Positions 18,134-26,576 are shown, counted from the first letter of the stretch. The stretch is DNA of 64,000 nt from DASQYE01 sp035940775 (GCA_035940775.1 DASZEN010000004.1:186001-250000), one strand, 5' to 3'. Numbers and translations: made by a program. The notes: generated from the letters alone by a model not told the origin.

Positions 18134-18192
18134 TACTGGCAGCACAAGGGGATGCCCGCGATGCTTCCGCCCGGAAAGCTGATCGTTCCGGG
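18134..18192 (+). pseudogene. 3' fragment of a CWQH-motif gene, left copy of a 59-nt direct repeat
   Basis: Translates as YWQHKGMPAMLPPGKLIVPG and then stops (TAA at 18196-18198). The WQHKGMPA part matches the C-terminus of the intact gene at 9212-9709, but the upstream Cys motif is missing. 57 of 59 bases are identical to 20548-20606. Confidence 0.7.
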
Positions 18193-18391
18193 AGAATAAA
18201 AAAAGGGCCGGTATGACTATGGATTGATAACGCCTGAAAAAGCATGGTTTCCAGCTTGCCGCTGGCCCCCTCGCGCTCTTGCACACGCGCGCATGGCTCG
18301 CCAGTTCCTACCGCGAGGCGTGCCCGAATGAGAGCCTAATTTCTATTCATGGGCCACCACATCACGGGGGCGAGTTGTGCGTATAGCCTAT

Positions 18392-18413
18392 AGTGGTAAT
18401 AATATATCTAACA
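18392..18413. repeat. Left copy of a 22-bp perfect direct repeat
   Basis: Begins AGTGGTAATA and ends TCTAACA. It is identical to 20391-20412, and weaker similarity extends on both sides. It lies 15 bases beyond the stop codon of the leftward membrane-protein gene. Confidence 0.8.
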
Positions 18414-18428
18414 AATTGGATGGCTGTT

Positions 18429-19496
18429 TTATGCGGATGGAGGTAATGGAGAAACTTTAGGTGCGCAATCGTGCGTTTTCATATCTGAAGGTTTCATCAA
18501 CTCACTGCACTCCGGATTAGGACACCTAACACGGTAATATTGTTGAAATCTCCAAGCTACATTCAACTTAGCTTTGCGATTTAAGTTAAAGAATGCTTTG
18601 TTACCAGTAGCATTTACTACTTCTCTTATCACCTGTGAAATATTAATTTTTTCTTGATAGAAATCAAATGTAGCTTTGAATAGCTCTCCGTACTGTGCGT
18701 GAAGAGGCAGGGATATTCTATAAAGAATGAAACCGGCTAGGATGAAAGACAGAGATGATATCAGCGTAATAGTTAAAGATGGTAAATTCTCAATAATAGT
18801 CACCTTAAAAGCCGGTACATAATTATAAACCCAGGGAAACTGATTAATAACTAGAAGATGTAAGATTAAAAGCAATGCATAACTCAACCAAAAGATTCCA
18901 GCTACATATAATGCAAATGATGTGTATACGGTGCTATCGGCAACCGCTTGTTTGCTATCAAGCTCTTCTCTAAGGTCTTTATCTACTTCCAATAATATGC
19001 GATTCCAGTAAAGAATAGAACTCATGCCATATATCCGTTTTGAGTATCCTTCATAAGCATATATCAAGTTCCCCAAGCGTGAAGGCATCTCGATTTTATA
19101 CTCACCACTATCACTCATAGGAAACCTCCGCAGTTCAAAATAATCTTCAAGATTCTGTTTATCTGATCTTAAATCTTGCGGTTTGTTATCATCGAACAGT
19201 TCGATCCTATCCCGAATCCTTTTCAATCTCGCCTCTTCTAAAGAGACAAAATAACTCCAAAGAAAGTCAGGCCAAAATTTCCGCCCTTCAAGTATCATGT
19301 ATACCCACATATCAGAAACGATAATAATCCAGCCTGCTAATATGATTGTTATTATAAAGCCGTACTCTAACTTGTCGGCCCGGTCCAGCCACTTAAGAAC
19401 CATATTAATGATCGGTAAAAGGCCAAGAGCAACGAAGAAACCAGGTATAAGCAAACGAAAAAAAAGTTTGAGTCCAAGGTCAAAAGGCAGTTTCAT
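18429..19496 (-). CDS. Multi-pass membrane protein with C-terminal zinc-finger-like motif
   Basis: Not assigned to a family. A 355-aa protein with an N-terminal pair of membrane segments (about 10-32 and 45-67), a charged cytoplasmic-looking central region (about 75-190), and two more segments (about 195-220 and 235-262). The C-terminal soluble part ends in CPNPEC...MKTHDC, which could bind zinc. The gene is strikingly AT-rich and uses codons unlike the GC-rich neighbours, so it was probably transferred in. It starts 50 bases after the glycine-rich gene and is the last of three leftward genes enclosed by a 22-bp direct repeat. A membrane effector or transporter for the small products upstream is conceivable but unproven. 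Confidence 0.75.
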   Translation of the reverse strand: MKLPFDLGLKLFFRLLIPGFFVALGLLPIINMVLKWLDRADKLEYGFIITIILAGWIIIVSDMWVYMILEGRKFWPDFLWSYFVSLEEARLKRIRDRIELFDDNKPQDLRSDKQNLEDYFELRRFPMSDSGEYKIEMPSRLGNLIYAYEGYSKRIYGMSSILYWNRILLEVDKDLREELDSKQAVADSTVYTSFALYVAGIFWLSYALLLILHLLVINQFPWVYNYVPAFKVTIIENLPSLTITLISSLSFILAGFILYRISLPLHAQYGELFKATFDFYQEKINISQVIREVVNATGNKAFFNLNRKAKLNVAWRFQQYYRVRCPNPECSELMKPSDMKTHDCAPKVSPLPPSA

Positions 19497-19546
19497 TTTG
19501 CTTAACCGGGTCCCTAGTTAATTGAAAGTACAAGCCTAACCATTCT

Positions 19547-19846
19547 TCAAGGGCGATCATCCGAGCCATGTGTCCTTGAGTAGTCGCCCTTCCCACCGCC
19601 ACCTTTACCGCCGCCTCCGCCGCTGCCACCGGAACCGCCTCCACTACCCTCGGAGCCGCTTCCGCCGCCAGAGCCCGAACCGCCGCCGGAGCCAGAGCCG
19701 CCCTCGCGGCCACCGCCACCACCGGAGCCAGAGCCGCCGCCACCTTCGCGTCCACCACCGCCAGCGCCGCCTCCGCCTTTATGACCGCCGCCTCCGGAAC
19801 TTTGACCGCTCATTAGAAATAAGCTATTTAAAGTGTTGTCGTGCAT
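19547..19846 (-). CDS. Glycine-rich small protein, 99 aa
   Basis: The ATG at 19846 is preceded by AAAGGAGATGCTT, giving a 6-base spacing. An ATG 6 bases earlier overlaps the ribosome site. A 15-residue leader-like start (MHDNTLNSLFLMSGQ) precedes about 70 residues of Gly with Ser, Lys, Glu and Arg (GGGGHKGGGGAGGGG and similar) and the end DYSRTHGSDDRP. An Ala-rich reading in another frame is a shadow. There is no signal peptide. It could be a structural or secreted low-complexity protein, or a substrate for modification. A far larger Gly-rich protein with similar composition is at 35430-36746. Confidence 0.65.
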   Translation of the reverse strand: MHDNTLNSLFLMSGQSSGGGGHKGGGGAGGGGREGGGGSGSGGGGGREGGSGSGGGSGSGGGSGSEGSGGGSGGSGGGGGKGGGGKGDYSRTHGSDDRP

Positions 19847-19934
19847 AAGCATCTCCTTTAAAGATTTGAACAGACTTTAAGTTTAAGACTACTGAGGTAA
19901 GACTCTTTCGTAATACAAAGCAGGAAAAGAAAGC

Positions 19935-20162
19935 TTAGTAAGCCTCAACGTCACCATTATTAGTTAACGGGCGCCCATCCGGGCCATGCGGGTCAGACCA
20001 GGCTTTGGCAACAAACTGAGCATCGTCTCTGGTCCGGTTTTCTTTCTTCGGGAACATCTCCGCCAGCTTGTCGGCGGGGATTTTGTATTTCTCAAGCTCG
20101 GCATCCGGCACATCGTACAGCGTCACGTTGTTGTCTTTATCGGGTTTGCTAACTATCGCCAT
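19935..20162 (-). CDS. Small acidic/charged protein, 75 aa, first gene of the repeat-bounded cassette
   Basis: Not recognised. The ATG at 20162 has AATAGGAGGATC 7 bases upstream, a strong ribosome site. The peptide reads MAIVSKPDKDNNVTLYDVPD at the N-terminus, then AELEKYKIPADKLAEMFPKK, and ends LTNNGDVEAY. It has no Cys and no membrane segment. A leader-like first half and a short, polar, less structured second half would suit a precursor or a small regulator. It is the first of three leftward genes and 88 bases separate it from the Gly-rich gene. Confidence 0.65.
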   Translation of the reverse strand: MAIVSKPDKDNNVTLYDVPDAELEKYKIPADKLAEMFPKKENRTRDDAQFVAKAWSDPHGPDGRPLTNNGDVEAY

Positions 20163-20390
20163 GGCTTTGATCCTCCTATTGCTCTATGTAACTGACTAAA
20201 TTGATGGGTTTCATGTCTAATGCTTAACGTGGCAAATTGGGCAAATGATGATCGAGTGAGGCCAACAAGACAATTCTCATTAGCAGGAACGTGAGCGAGT
20301 AAAGCAGCGCTAAAATATTCTCATTATGGGGAAGTGTCAATGTTTTGCCGGAAGAGGGAGGATCACTAAGGTGCTACTGTGTATATAGGA

Positions 20391-20412
20391 AGTGGTAATA
20401 ATATATCTAACA
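20391..20412. repeat. Right copy of the 22-bp perfect direct repeat
   Basis: Identical to 18392-18413. Together they bound a segment of about 2 kb with the three leftward genes. Confidence 0.8.
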
Positions 20413-20483
20413 CTTTTGATGCCCGGTGCGACTCAAGTGTGACAACTCCCGCGCATCCCTTAAACTTACAGATACAAAAAGAT

Positions 20484-20524
20484 CAGAGAGAGCCCCGAAA
20501 ACTGAAACTTAGGGGCTCTCTCTG
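20484..20524. terminator. Hairpin between the cassette repeat and the gene fragment
   Basis: Perfect 13-bp arms, CAGAGAGAGCCCC (20484-20496) and GGGGCTCTCTCTG (20512-20524), with a 15-nt loop. There is no strong T run on either side, so the role is uncertain. Confidence 0.5.
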
Positions 20525-20547
20525 AAACCTAGAAAAACAACTTTTTC

Positions 20548-20606
20548 TACTGGCAGCACAAGGGAATGTCCGCGATGCTTCCGCCCGGAAAGCTGATCGT
20601 TCCGGG
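20548..20606 (+). pseudogene. 3' fragment of a CWQH-motif gene, right copy of the 59-nt direct repeat
   Basis: Encodes the same ending as 18134-18192 with two base changes (one silent, one Pro to Ser) and then a TGA at 20607-20609. The 5' part of the gene is absent. Confidence 0.7.
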
Positions 20607-20726
20607 GTGAGGAAGAGGATGCGATGAAGCGCAGAGCCTTATTTTAGTCGCAGGACAAACGCCGAGAGGCTCGGAGGCGGGGGCGCCGCGCGGGTCGCGC
20701 CTCTGAGCCTCCTCGTGCTGCGCTTC

Positions 20727-22100
20727 TCATCTGTTCTTGAATTGATCGTAGAGTTCCGTGTGGCGGCTGGTCAGGGGCACCTGCCGACCGTTGATGAAGA
20801 GATAGCGTACGTGTGTGCGCGCATCCAGGAGGTCGCCGTCCGTGATCGCAAGGTTGGCGACCTTGCCCGTCTCTATGGAGCCGAAACGGTCTGCGACGCC
20901 CATGATCTGCGCCGGGTAGAGCGTGACGGCTCTGAGCGCTTCTTCGCGCGGCAGGCCGAAGGCGGCGGCCATGCCCGCGTGATAGGGCAGATTGCGCACG
21001 GCAGAGCCCGTCGAGCCCGAAGAGATGCAGAAGCGCACGCCCGCCTGTTGCAGTTTGGCAGGATTAGCGTAGAGCACGTCGTAGTAATCGTCTTCGAGAG
21101 AGGGAAGATCGAGCACACCTGTGACGATCACGGGAACGCCTCGCTCCTTCAACAGCGGGGCTGCTTTCCAGGCTTCGCCGCCGCCCAGGATTACGGCCCG
21201 CAGATGCAGCTCGTCGGCAAAGCGCACGGCGGCGCGTATCTCCAATTCGCGGTCGGCGCGAAACAGGACGGGGCGCTCGCCGCGCACGAAGGGGACGAGC
21301 GAGGCGAGGACGACCGACTGGGCCGGGCGCGGCAATTTCTGATCGCGCGCATAGGCGTCTTGCGCGCGCCCGTATGCTTCGGCGTCGCGCAGGAGTTTGC
21401 GCAGGCGCTCGATCTGGCGGTCGCGCGTCGTGACGGCCTCGGTGATGGGAACCTCTGTCGGCGGCTCGAAGTAACTCCCGTCGTCGGTGCTCGTGGCGGC
21501 GCGCGGAAATTCTACGACCAGCGCCGCAGAGGGTACGATTGCCATCTCCGGCACGGTCGAGCCGTCGAGGTTGATGATGGCGGCCTGCCCCGAGATGATG
21601 CCGCCCAATGGCATCGTGACGACGCTCGTGATGCCGTTTGCGCGCGTGACGTTGACGTGGGCGCTGTGCGGATTGACGGCGTTTATGGCGGCGGCGTTCG
21701 GGTTCATATCGCCCACTTCGCCTATGTCCACAGTGCCGGGTGCGCCCCCGTCTATCTCCGTCAAACCGAGCGACGTTCCGGCGTCCATCATCCCCGGATA
21801 AACTGAGAGCCCGCGCGCGTCTATCTCCTGCGCGCCCGGCGGAATGCTGACGCCCGGGCCCACGGCCTCGATCTTGCCGTCGCGTATGACGAGGGTGCCG
21901 TTTTCGATTTCGGGGCCGCTCGCGGTGACGATGCGCGCATTGCGTATGGCATAGGTGACTGCCGGGCGCGCGCCGCCGGACTGTTGGGCGGCGGCGCCGC
22001 CGCCGCTCTGCTGCGCCCGCACGTCGATAGTCCCCGGCAACGAAGCGCCGTAGAGCGCGCACAGGCAGATGACGGCGGTGATAGAATTTCTTACTCTCAT
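20727..22100 (-). CDS. Exported amidohydrolase-like protein lacking the HxH metal motif
   Basis: A 457-aa protein. I start at the ATG at 22100, which overlaps the TGA of the upstream gene by one base (TGATG), so the two are translationally coupled. A signal peptide leads into an amidohydrolase beta-sandwich plus TIM-barrel layout (AIRNARIVTASG, GTLVIRDGKIEAVG, ...IETGKVANLAITDGDLL). Where active members have PGxIDxHxH, this protein reads YPGMMDAGTSLGL, so both first-shell histidines are missing. It is likely non-hydrolytic, perhaps a partner or sensor subunit of the neighbouring protein. Confidence 0.82.
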   Translation of the reverse strand: MRVRNSITAVICLCALYGASLPGTIDVRAQQSGGGAAAQQSGGARPAVTYAIRNARIVTASGPEIENGTLVIRDGKIEAVGPGVSIPPGAQEIDARGLSVYPGMMDAGTSLGLTEIDGGAPGTVDIGEVGDMNPNAAAINAVNPHSAHVNVTRANGITSVVTMPLGGIISGQAAIINLDGSTVPEMAIVPSAALVVEFPRAATSTDDGSYFEPPTEVPITEAVTTRDRQIERLRKLLRDAEAYGRAQDAYARDQKLPRPAQSVVLASLVPFVRGERPVLFRADRELEIRAAVRFADELHLRAVILGGGEAWKAAPLLKERGVPVIVTGVLDLPSLEDDYYDVLYANPAKLQQAGVRFCISSGSTGSAVRNLPYHAGMAAAFGLPREEALRAVTLYPAQIMGVADRFGSIETGKVANLAITDGDLLDARTHVRYLFINGRQVPLTSRHTELYDQFKNR

Positions 22101-25100
22101 CAATGATTGTCCCTTCCGCCGCTTTCCGCGTCGTCGAGGTCAGTAGCCATACGCCGACGGGCGGGCGGCGCGCTCGGCGTGGTCGCTCCCCTGGCGGGCG
22201 GGCGATTCTGTTCAGCGCGCTCCAGCGCCGCGCGCTCGCGCTCAAGCTCTGCGCGCCGAGCGAGGTCTTGCTGGCGGTCAAAGAATACTTCGCCGTCAAT
22301 CAGGGTTAGATCGACGTACGTATAGACGCTGAACGGATGGCCGTTCCAAACGACTAGGTCGGCATCCTTGCCAACGTCAATCGAGCCGACGCGCCCATCT
22401 ATGCCAAGCTGCCACGCAGGGTTCAGCGTGATCGTCTTTAAAGCCTCTTCTTCCGTCAGGTCGCCGTACTTCATCAGCTTGGCGGCGTCTATGTTGAGAC
22501 GCCGCGCCAATTCGTTCGAGTCGGAGTTGACCGAGACGTTGACGCCAGCGCGCGTCATGATGGCCGCGTTATAAGGGATGGCATCGTAAGCCTCTATCTT
22601 GTAGCCCCAGCTATCCGTGAAGACAGAAGCGCCCGCGCCGTGCTGCGCGATCTCCCTGGCGATCTTGTAGCCTTCCAGCGCATGTTGAAATGTTCTGACT
22701 TTGAAGCCGAACTCGTTCGCCAGATTGATGAGCATCAACATCTCGTCGGCGCGATACGAGTGCGCGTGAACCATTCGCTTGCCTTCGAGAACTTCGACCA
22801 GCGGCTCAAGCTGCAAGTCGCGTCGCGGTCGGATCAGGTTCTTTTCGCCGCGCGCGCTCAAGGCGCGATACTCATCCCAGGTCTTCTTGTAGTCGCGCGC
22901 CCGTACAAAGGCGTCGCGGATCACCTCTTCGACGCCCATGCGCGTCAAGGGGTAACGCGGCGGTTGTCCCGGAAGCGGTGGGAAGTGCGTCCGCTTGGGA
23001 TTCTCGCCGAGCGCGAACTTGATGCCGGGCGGCGCTCCCGGAAAAATAAATTCCTCGACGGGCCGCCCGTACTTTATCTTGACGACCGTATTCTGGCCGC
23101 CGATGGCATTACCCGAGCCGTGCAGAAGATTGGCCGTCGTGACGCCTCCGGCCAGCTCGCGGTAAATGGCAACGTCCGTCGGATTCAACACGTCGCTGAT
23201 GCGCGCCATAGAGGTCACGGAGTAGGTCAGCTCGTTGACCGCGTCGATCATCGTGTGCGAGTGGCAGTCGACAATGCCGGGCGTGACGAATTTTCCGCTC
23301 GCATCAATGACACGCGCGCCGCGCGGTGCGTCCAGATTCCGCCCGACCGCCGCGATCTTGCCCGCGCGAATCAGAATGTCGGAATCAGAGAGCGTACCGT
23401 GCGAGGCCGTCAGGATCGTCGCGTGACGAATGATAGTATCCTCACGCGAGCCATCGCTGCGCGCTGGCCGTTGCTGCTGCTGTTGCTGCGCTTGTCCCTG
23501 ACCATGAGCAGCATCAAACTGCGCCACGCCGTAAATATCTGCGACGGCGACGCGGGATGGAGGCGTGCTCGCTGGTGCTGGCGCAGGCGGCGTTGGAGTC
23601 GTGCGCGGTTCTGGTGATGATGATGATGGTGACGGTGTCGGCGTTGGTGATGGTGTCGGCGTCGTCGAGGGTGTCGGCGTTGTCGAGGGTGGCGGCCCGG
23701 CCGGGCGCGTGCCAGCAAATGAGCCGGGGGCGCGCCCGACGACGGTGATTGTGCCGCGCATCTCGTTGCCGGTGATCGTGCCTGTGAAAGTCGCTTCGGT
23801 CGTCTGACCGCCGACGTTGACGGGGGCGGAGAATCGTATATCGCCGCCCGCGCCGACAGATGCATTGGCGATCTGCGCCGAGCCCAGGGCCCCCTGGAGC
23901 GAGCCGCGCAACGCTTCGCCCTCCTGTTGCAGCATCAGCGTGACGGCCTGTTCGCCCTCGCCTAAATTGACGCTGAGCGTCCAGGTGCCCGAAGCCATAG
24001 CTCCGGCTCCCGTCGATGTGACGGGCTTCAAATCGACGGGGCGACCATCTATGAAGACGTGGCTGATACGCACGTTGCGGTCGAAGAGGTCGCCGCGCAC
24101 GACCGTCAGATTTGCAATCTTGCCCACCTCTATAGTGCCCAGTCGGTCTGCGACGCCAAAGATTTCCGCCGGACGCAGCGTCATAGCGCGCACGGCCTCG
24201 TCGCGTTTGAGACCATTCCCGACGGCCTTCGCAGCGTTGCCTATAAAGTCTGTCATGTTGGCGAGCGCGCCCGATTGAAAAGCGAAGCGGACGCGCGCGG
24301 CGGCGAGCCTTCCGGCCGTCTTCGGCGCATCCACGCGCGCGCGCAGGACGCGCAAGGGATCCGGGTCTGCCTCGGGCACTTCGGCGGTCGTGCGCCTGGG
24401 GTAATTGAGCGACAGCAGTACGGGCACATCGCTTTGACGCAGGCGGTCTACGACCTTCCAGGATTCCTCGCCCCCGGCGATGACGACGCGCAGGTTGAAC
24501 TCCTTCGCCAGATCGAGCGCGCGACTGATCTCGCGCTCCGTGTTGGCGTACATGACGACCGGCATCCGTCGCGTGATCGCAGGGATGAGCGCGGCCAGCG
24601 ATTTGTCCTGCTCGGGACGACGAATCCCCTTTGGCCCACGCTCGTAGATGGCCTGCACCTCAGCATAACGCTCGGCGTCGAGCATCATCTGCCTGAGCGC
24701 GGAGAAGACGCCCATCAAAGACGCCGGGTAGCCGCCCGTGCGCAGCGGCGTAAAACCTATGTGCAGGGCGACGGGCGAGCGGACGATCATCTGCTGCGGC
24801 GTGTCGCCCGCCAGATTGATGAGCGCCGACTGGCCTATGAGAATGCCCTCGCGCGGCACCGAGAGCGCGGCTGTTATCCCTGCGCTTCTGGCCGACTCGA
24901 TTTGCGCGCCTCCGGCCTGTATCAGGTCGGCGGCGAGCAATTCGGGTTGAAGGCCGGGCGGCTGCGTAGAGTTGGGCGAAGTGAAATTCGCAGCGGACGC
25001 CTGCGTGCTCGCGGGTGGACGGGCCGCGCCGGTGCTTTTGGGCGGCGGCGGCGGTATCCCCAGGCTGGTGTTGGAGTCGATCAGCCCCGGATAGACCGTC

Positions 25101-25378
25101 AATCCCGCCCCGTCTATGATACGCGCATCGGCGGGCGCGCTCGCGCTGGCCCCGACGGCAACGATCAAGCCGTCGCGAAAAACGACCGTGCCGCGCTCAA
25201 TCGTCGGCCCTGAAACGGTCACGATGCGCGCGCCCGTGATGGCGTAGGTATCAATGCCGCTCGTCTGCTGCTGTGCGCTGCTCGTCGTCGGGAAGAAAAG
25301 GGCCGTGTGCGTCGCAATGATCGTCGAGAGAAGCGCGAGGAGCGCGGCGGCCGTCAGCCGCAGATAAGGATTTCGCAT
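22100..25378 (-). CDS. Exported tandem amidohydrolase, one degenerate and one intact domain
   Basis: A 1092-aa fusion started at the ATG at 25378, where the signal peptide begins (MRNPYLRLTAAALLALLS). Domain 1 (about 40-470) has the amidohydrolase fold signatures, but its metal site reads GLIDSNTSLG, with no histidines. A beta-rich lipocalin-like insert (about 475-570, SGTWTLSVNLGEGEQ) and a Thr/Pro/Ser linker (about 575-620) follow. Domain 2 (about 640-1075) keeps TPGIVDCHSHT with the HxH intact near residues 702-706 and the later GWKIEAYD-type active-site region. Imidazolonepropionase-like relatives hydrolyse cyclic amides or peptides. The periplasmic substrate here is unknown. Confidence 0.85.
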   Translation of the reverse strand: MRNPYLRLTAAALLALLSTIIATHTALFFPTTSSAQQQTSGIDTYAITGARIVTVSGPTIERGTVVFRDGLIVAVGASASAPADARIIDGAGLTVYPGLIDSNTSLGIPPPPPKSTGAARPPASTQASAANFTSPNSTQPPGLQPELLAADLIQAGGAQIESARSAGITAALSVPREGILIGQSALINLAGDTPQQMIVRSPVALHIGFTPLRTGGYPASLMGVFSALRQMMLDAERYAEVQAIYERGPKGIRRPEQDKSLAALIPAITRRMPVVMYANTEREISRALDLAKEFNLRVVIAGGEESWKVVDRLRQSDVPVLLSLNYPRRTTAEVPEADPDPLRVLRARVDAPKTAGRLAAARVRFAFQSGALANMTDFIGNAAKAVGNGLKRDEAVRAMTLRPAEIFGVADRLGTIEVGKIANLTVVRGDLFDRNVRISHVFIDGRPVDLKPVTSTGAGAMASGTWTLSVNLGEGEQAVTLMLQQEGEALRGSLQGALGSAQIANASVGAGGDIRFSAPVNVGGQTTEATFTGTITGNEMRGTITVVGRAPGSFAGTRPAGPPPSTTPTPSTTPTPSPTPTPSPSSSSPEPRTTPTPPAPAPASTPPSRVAVADIYGVAQFDAAHGQGQAQQQQQQRPARSDGSREDTIIRHATILTASHGTLSDSDILIRAGKIAAVGRNLDAPRGARVIDASGKFVTPGIVDCHSHTMIDAVNELTYSVTSMARISDVLNPTDVAIYRELAGGVTTANLLHGSGNAIGGQNTVVKIKYGRPVEEFIFPGAPPGIKFALGENPKRTHFPPLPGQPPRYPLTRMGVEEVIRDAFVRARDYKKTWDEYRALSARGEKNLIRPRRDLQLEPLVEVLEGKRMVHAHSYRADEMLMLINLANEFGFKVRTFQHALEGYKIAREIAQHGAGASVFTDSWGYKIEAYDAIPYNAAIMTRAGVNVSVNSDSNELARRLNIDAAKLMKYGDLTEEEALKTITLNPAWQLGIDGRVGSIDVGKDADLVVWNGHPFSVYTYVDLTLIDGEVFFDRQQDLARRAELERERAALERAEQNRPPARGATTPSAPPARRRMATDLDDAESGGRDNH

Positions 25379-25759
25379 AGATGTTTTCCGACCTCTATAT
25401 GTGAGTCGAAGCTCCGGCATCAAGCTCAACCGCTGGCGCCCTGCCCCGAGGCCGAAGACGCCCGGAACTTTCTTTAAAAGGTTCGACCGCTCCCGAACTG
25501 TTTTTGCGCCGGGAGCCGCAGGGGGCAGACTTTAACGCTCAGGCGCACAGGGACGCGTTCGTGGCGCGGCCTAGAGAGAGAGAGCGCGCGCGCCCGTCCC
25601 GGCGCTCTACGAAAAAATTCAAGTTACGAAGAGATGAAGGCTGACGCCACAATATTAGTTCAGAAATTTGCGAAGAAGCAAGAACGACGGGCGACCCTTT
25701 TTGAAAAGGAATCGCCCGTCGCCGTCAGCATAAAGAGTGATTAACCTGTCCGCAACGCG
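25379..25759. other. Intergenic region with terminator
   Basis: 381 bases between leftward genes. The right half holds the terminator at 25686-25720 for the lipoprotein gene, and the left half the leader of the tandem amidohydrolase. A CG/GA-rich simple stretch is at 25573-25592. No gene is visible. Confidence 0.5.
25686..25720 (-). terminator. Terminator after the cysteine-rich lipoprotein
   Basis: GACGGGCGA (25686-25694) pairs with TCGCCCGTC (25712-25720), and an inner CCTTTT/AAAAGG stem extends it. It lies 40 bases downstream of the lipoprotein stop codon. Confidence 0.65.
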
Positions 25760-26212
25760 TCAGGATTTTTTGGCGGGAGCCGTAGCAGCAGCCGGTTTAG
25801 TCTCGGCGGGCCCGCATCCGCTCTGGCTGGTCGAGGCCGTCTTTCCGGCCGTCGAGCAGCATGATGCTCCATCACCGCCCGTCGACTTGCAGCACTCCGA
25901 CTTGCCCGCGGCCATCGTCGAGCAGGAGCCATCCTTGCCGCCGCAACAGCCCTTGCCGCCCTCAGCCGTATTGCACTCCATGCCTGCCGCAGAACACTTG
26001 CAGCCCTCGCTGGTTCCGCCCGTCTTGCTGGTCGGAGTGGCGCTGGCCGCGACCATGTTGCCGTCCCTGGCCGGAGCCGTCGACGAGGTGGCGTTGGAAT
26101 TGTTCGCAGACCTGTTGCCGTTGCCTGTATTGCCCGTGTTTGAATTGCCTGCGTTGCAGCCCGCCAATACGAGCATGACGAATGCCAGCAATACTACTAA
26201 TTTGATCTTCAT
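25760..26212 (-). CDS. Cysteine-rich lipoprotein
   Basis: A 150-aa protein with a canonical lipoprotein signal (VVLLAFVMLVLAGC), so it should be acylated and membrane-attached. An Asn/Gly/Ser/Thr-rich spacer leads to a domain with eleven further cysteines: GCKC, MEC, GCC, SC, ECC, SCC and SGC. The CC pairs and spacing by Gly/Lys/Ser suggest disulfide or metal binding outside the cell. No known family is recognised. CAGGAGA precedes the ATG. It is transcribed towards the amidohydrolase genes but is separated from them by a terminator. The upstream neighbour operon also encodes a Cys-rich tail, which may or may not be a coincidence. Confidence 0.75.
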   Translation of the reverse strand: MKIKLVVLLAFVMLVLAGCNAGNSNTGNTGNGNRSANNSNATSSTAPARDGNMVAASATPTSKTGGTSEGCKCSAAGMECNTAEGGKGCCGGKDGSCSTMAAGKSECCKSTGGDGASCCSTAGKTASTSQSGCGPAETKPAAATAPAKKS

Positions 26213-26576
26213 GGGTGGTCTCCTGTTTTTGCCGGGGTAAACCGTTAATAACCGCTTGTCCGACTTCGAGGGGCGAACCGTGCGCGGTGATCTTAAGAAA
26301 TTATGCCTGCTCTCTCTCTTTGTGCGCGCCCGGCCTCACGCTTAATGAAGTAAACCCTCGCTTTTAAAACTTCAGCCGGGCGAAAGAAAAAGGAAAAGCC
26401 CTGAATCCGAATAGACCATTTCTTAGGCTGGCGGATAGTACATTGAGACGCCGTCGATGTGCAAGCGAAAAATGCTCTGTTTGCTGACCCGTTCAAACCG
26501 GAGCCAGAAAGCAGCGCAGCCTCTACGGCTCGACCTCAGGCGAGAGATTCAGCCCACCCGCGAGATTGCCAACAAC
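26213..26576. other. Intergenic region
   Basis: 364 bases between the nucleotidyltransferase stop and the lipoprotein start. A CT-rich simple stretch followed by TGTGCGCGC (about 26308-26328) recurs near 30528-30546. I see no gene or convincing hairpin. Confidence 0.4.

Larger units (their letters stand above)
17826..18428. other. Gene-poor stretch with gene fragment and cassette-end repeat
   Basis: 603 bases after the immunity candidate. It holds a 59-nt fragment of a WQHKG-type gene (18134-18192) and the left 22-bp repeat (18392-18413). The AT-rich first half contains no gene I would defend. Confidence 0.6.
20163..20726. other. Right flank of the accessory cassette
   Basis: 564 bases that should include the promoter of the leftward three-gene cassette. 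They contain the right 22-bp repeat, a 13-bp hairpin and the right 59-nt gene fragment. No intact gene is visible. Confidence 0.6.

Noticed and set aside
19480..19758. 92-aa alanine/valine-rich frame on the minus strand
   Set aside because: It overlaps the Gly-rich gene in another frame and has no ribosome site. Its composition follows from the GGN codon runs.
20715..21806. 363-aa plus-strand frame opposite the amidohydrolase gene
   Set aside because: Antisense shadow of a GC-rich gene with clear amidohydrolase motifs on the minus strand.
26308..26328. CT-rich stretch followed by TGTGCGCG, similar to 30528-30546
   Set aside because: Short low-complexity similarity, with no inverted or mobile-element structure.
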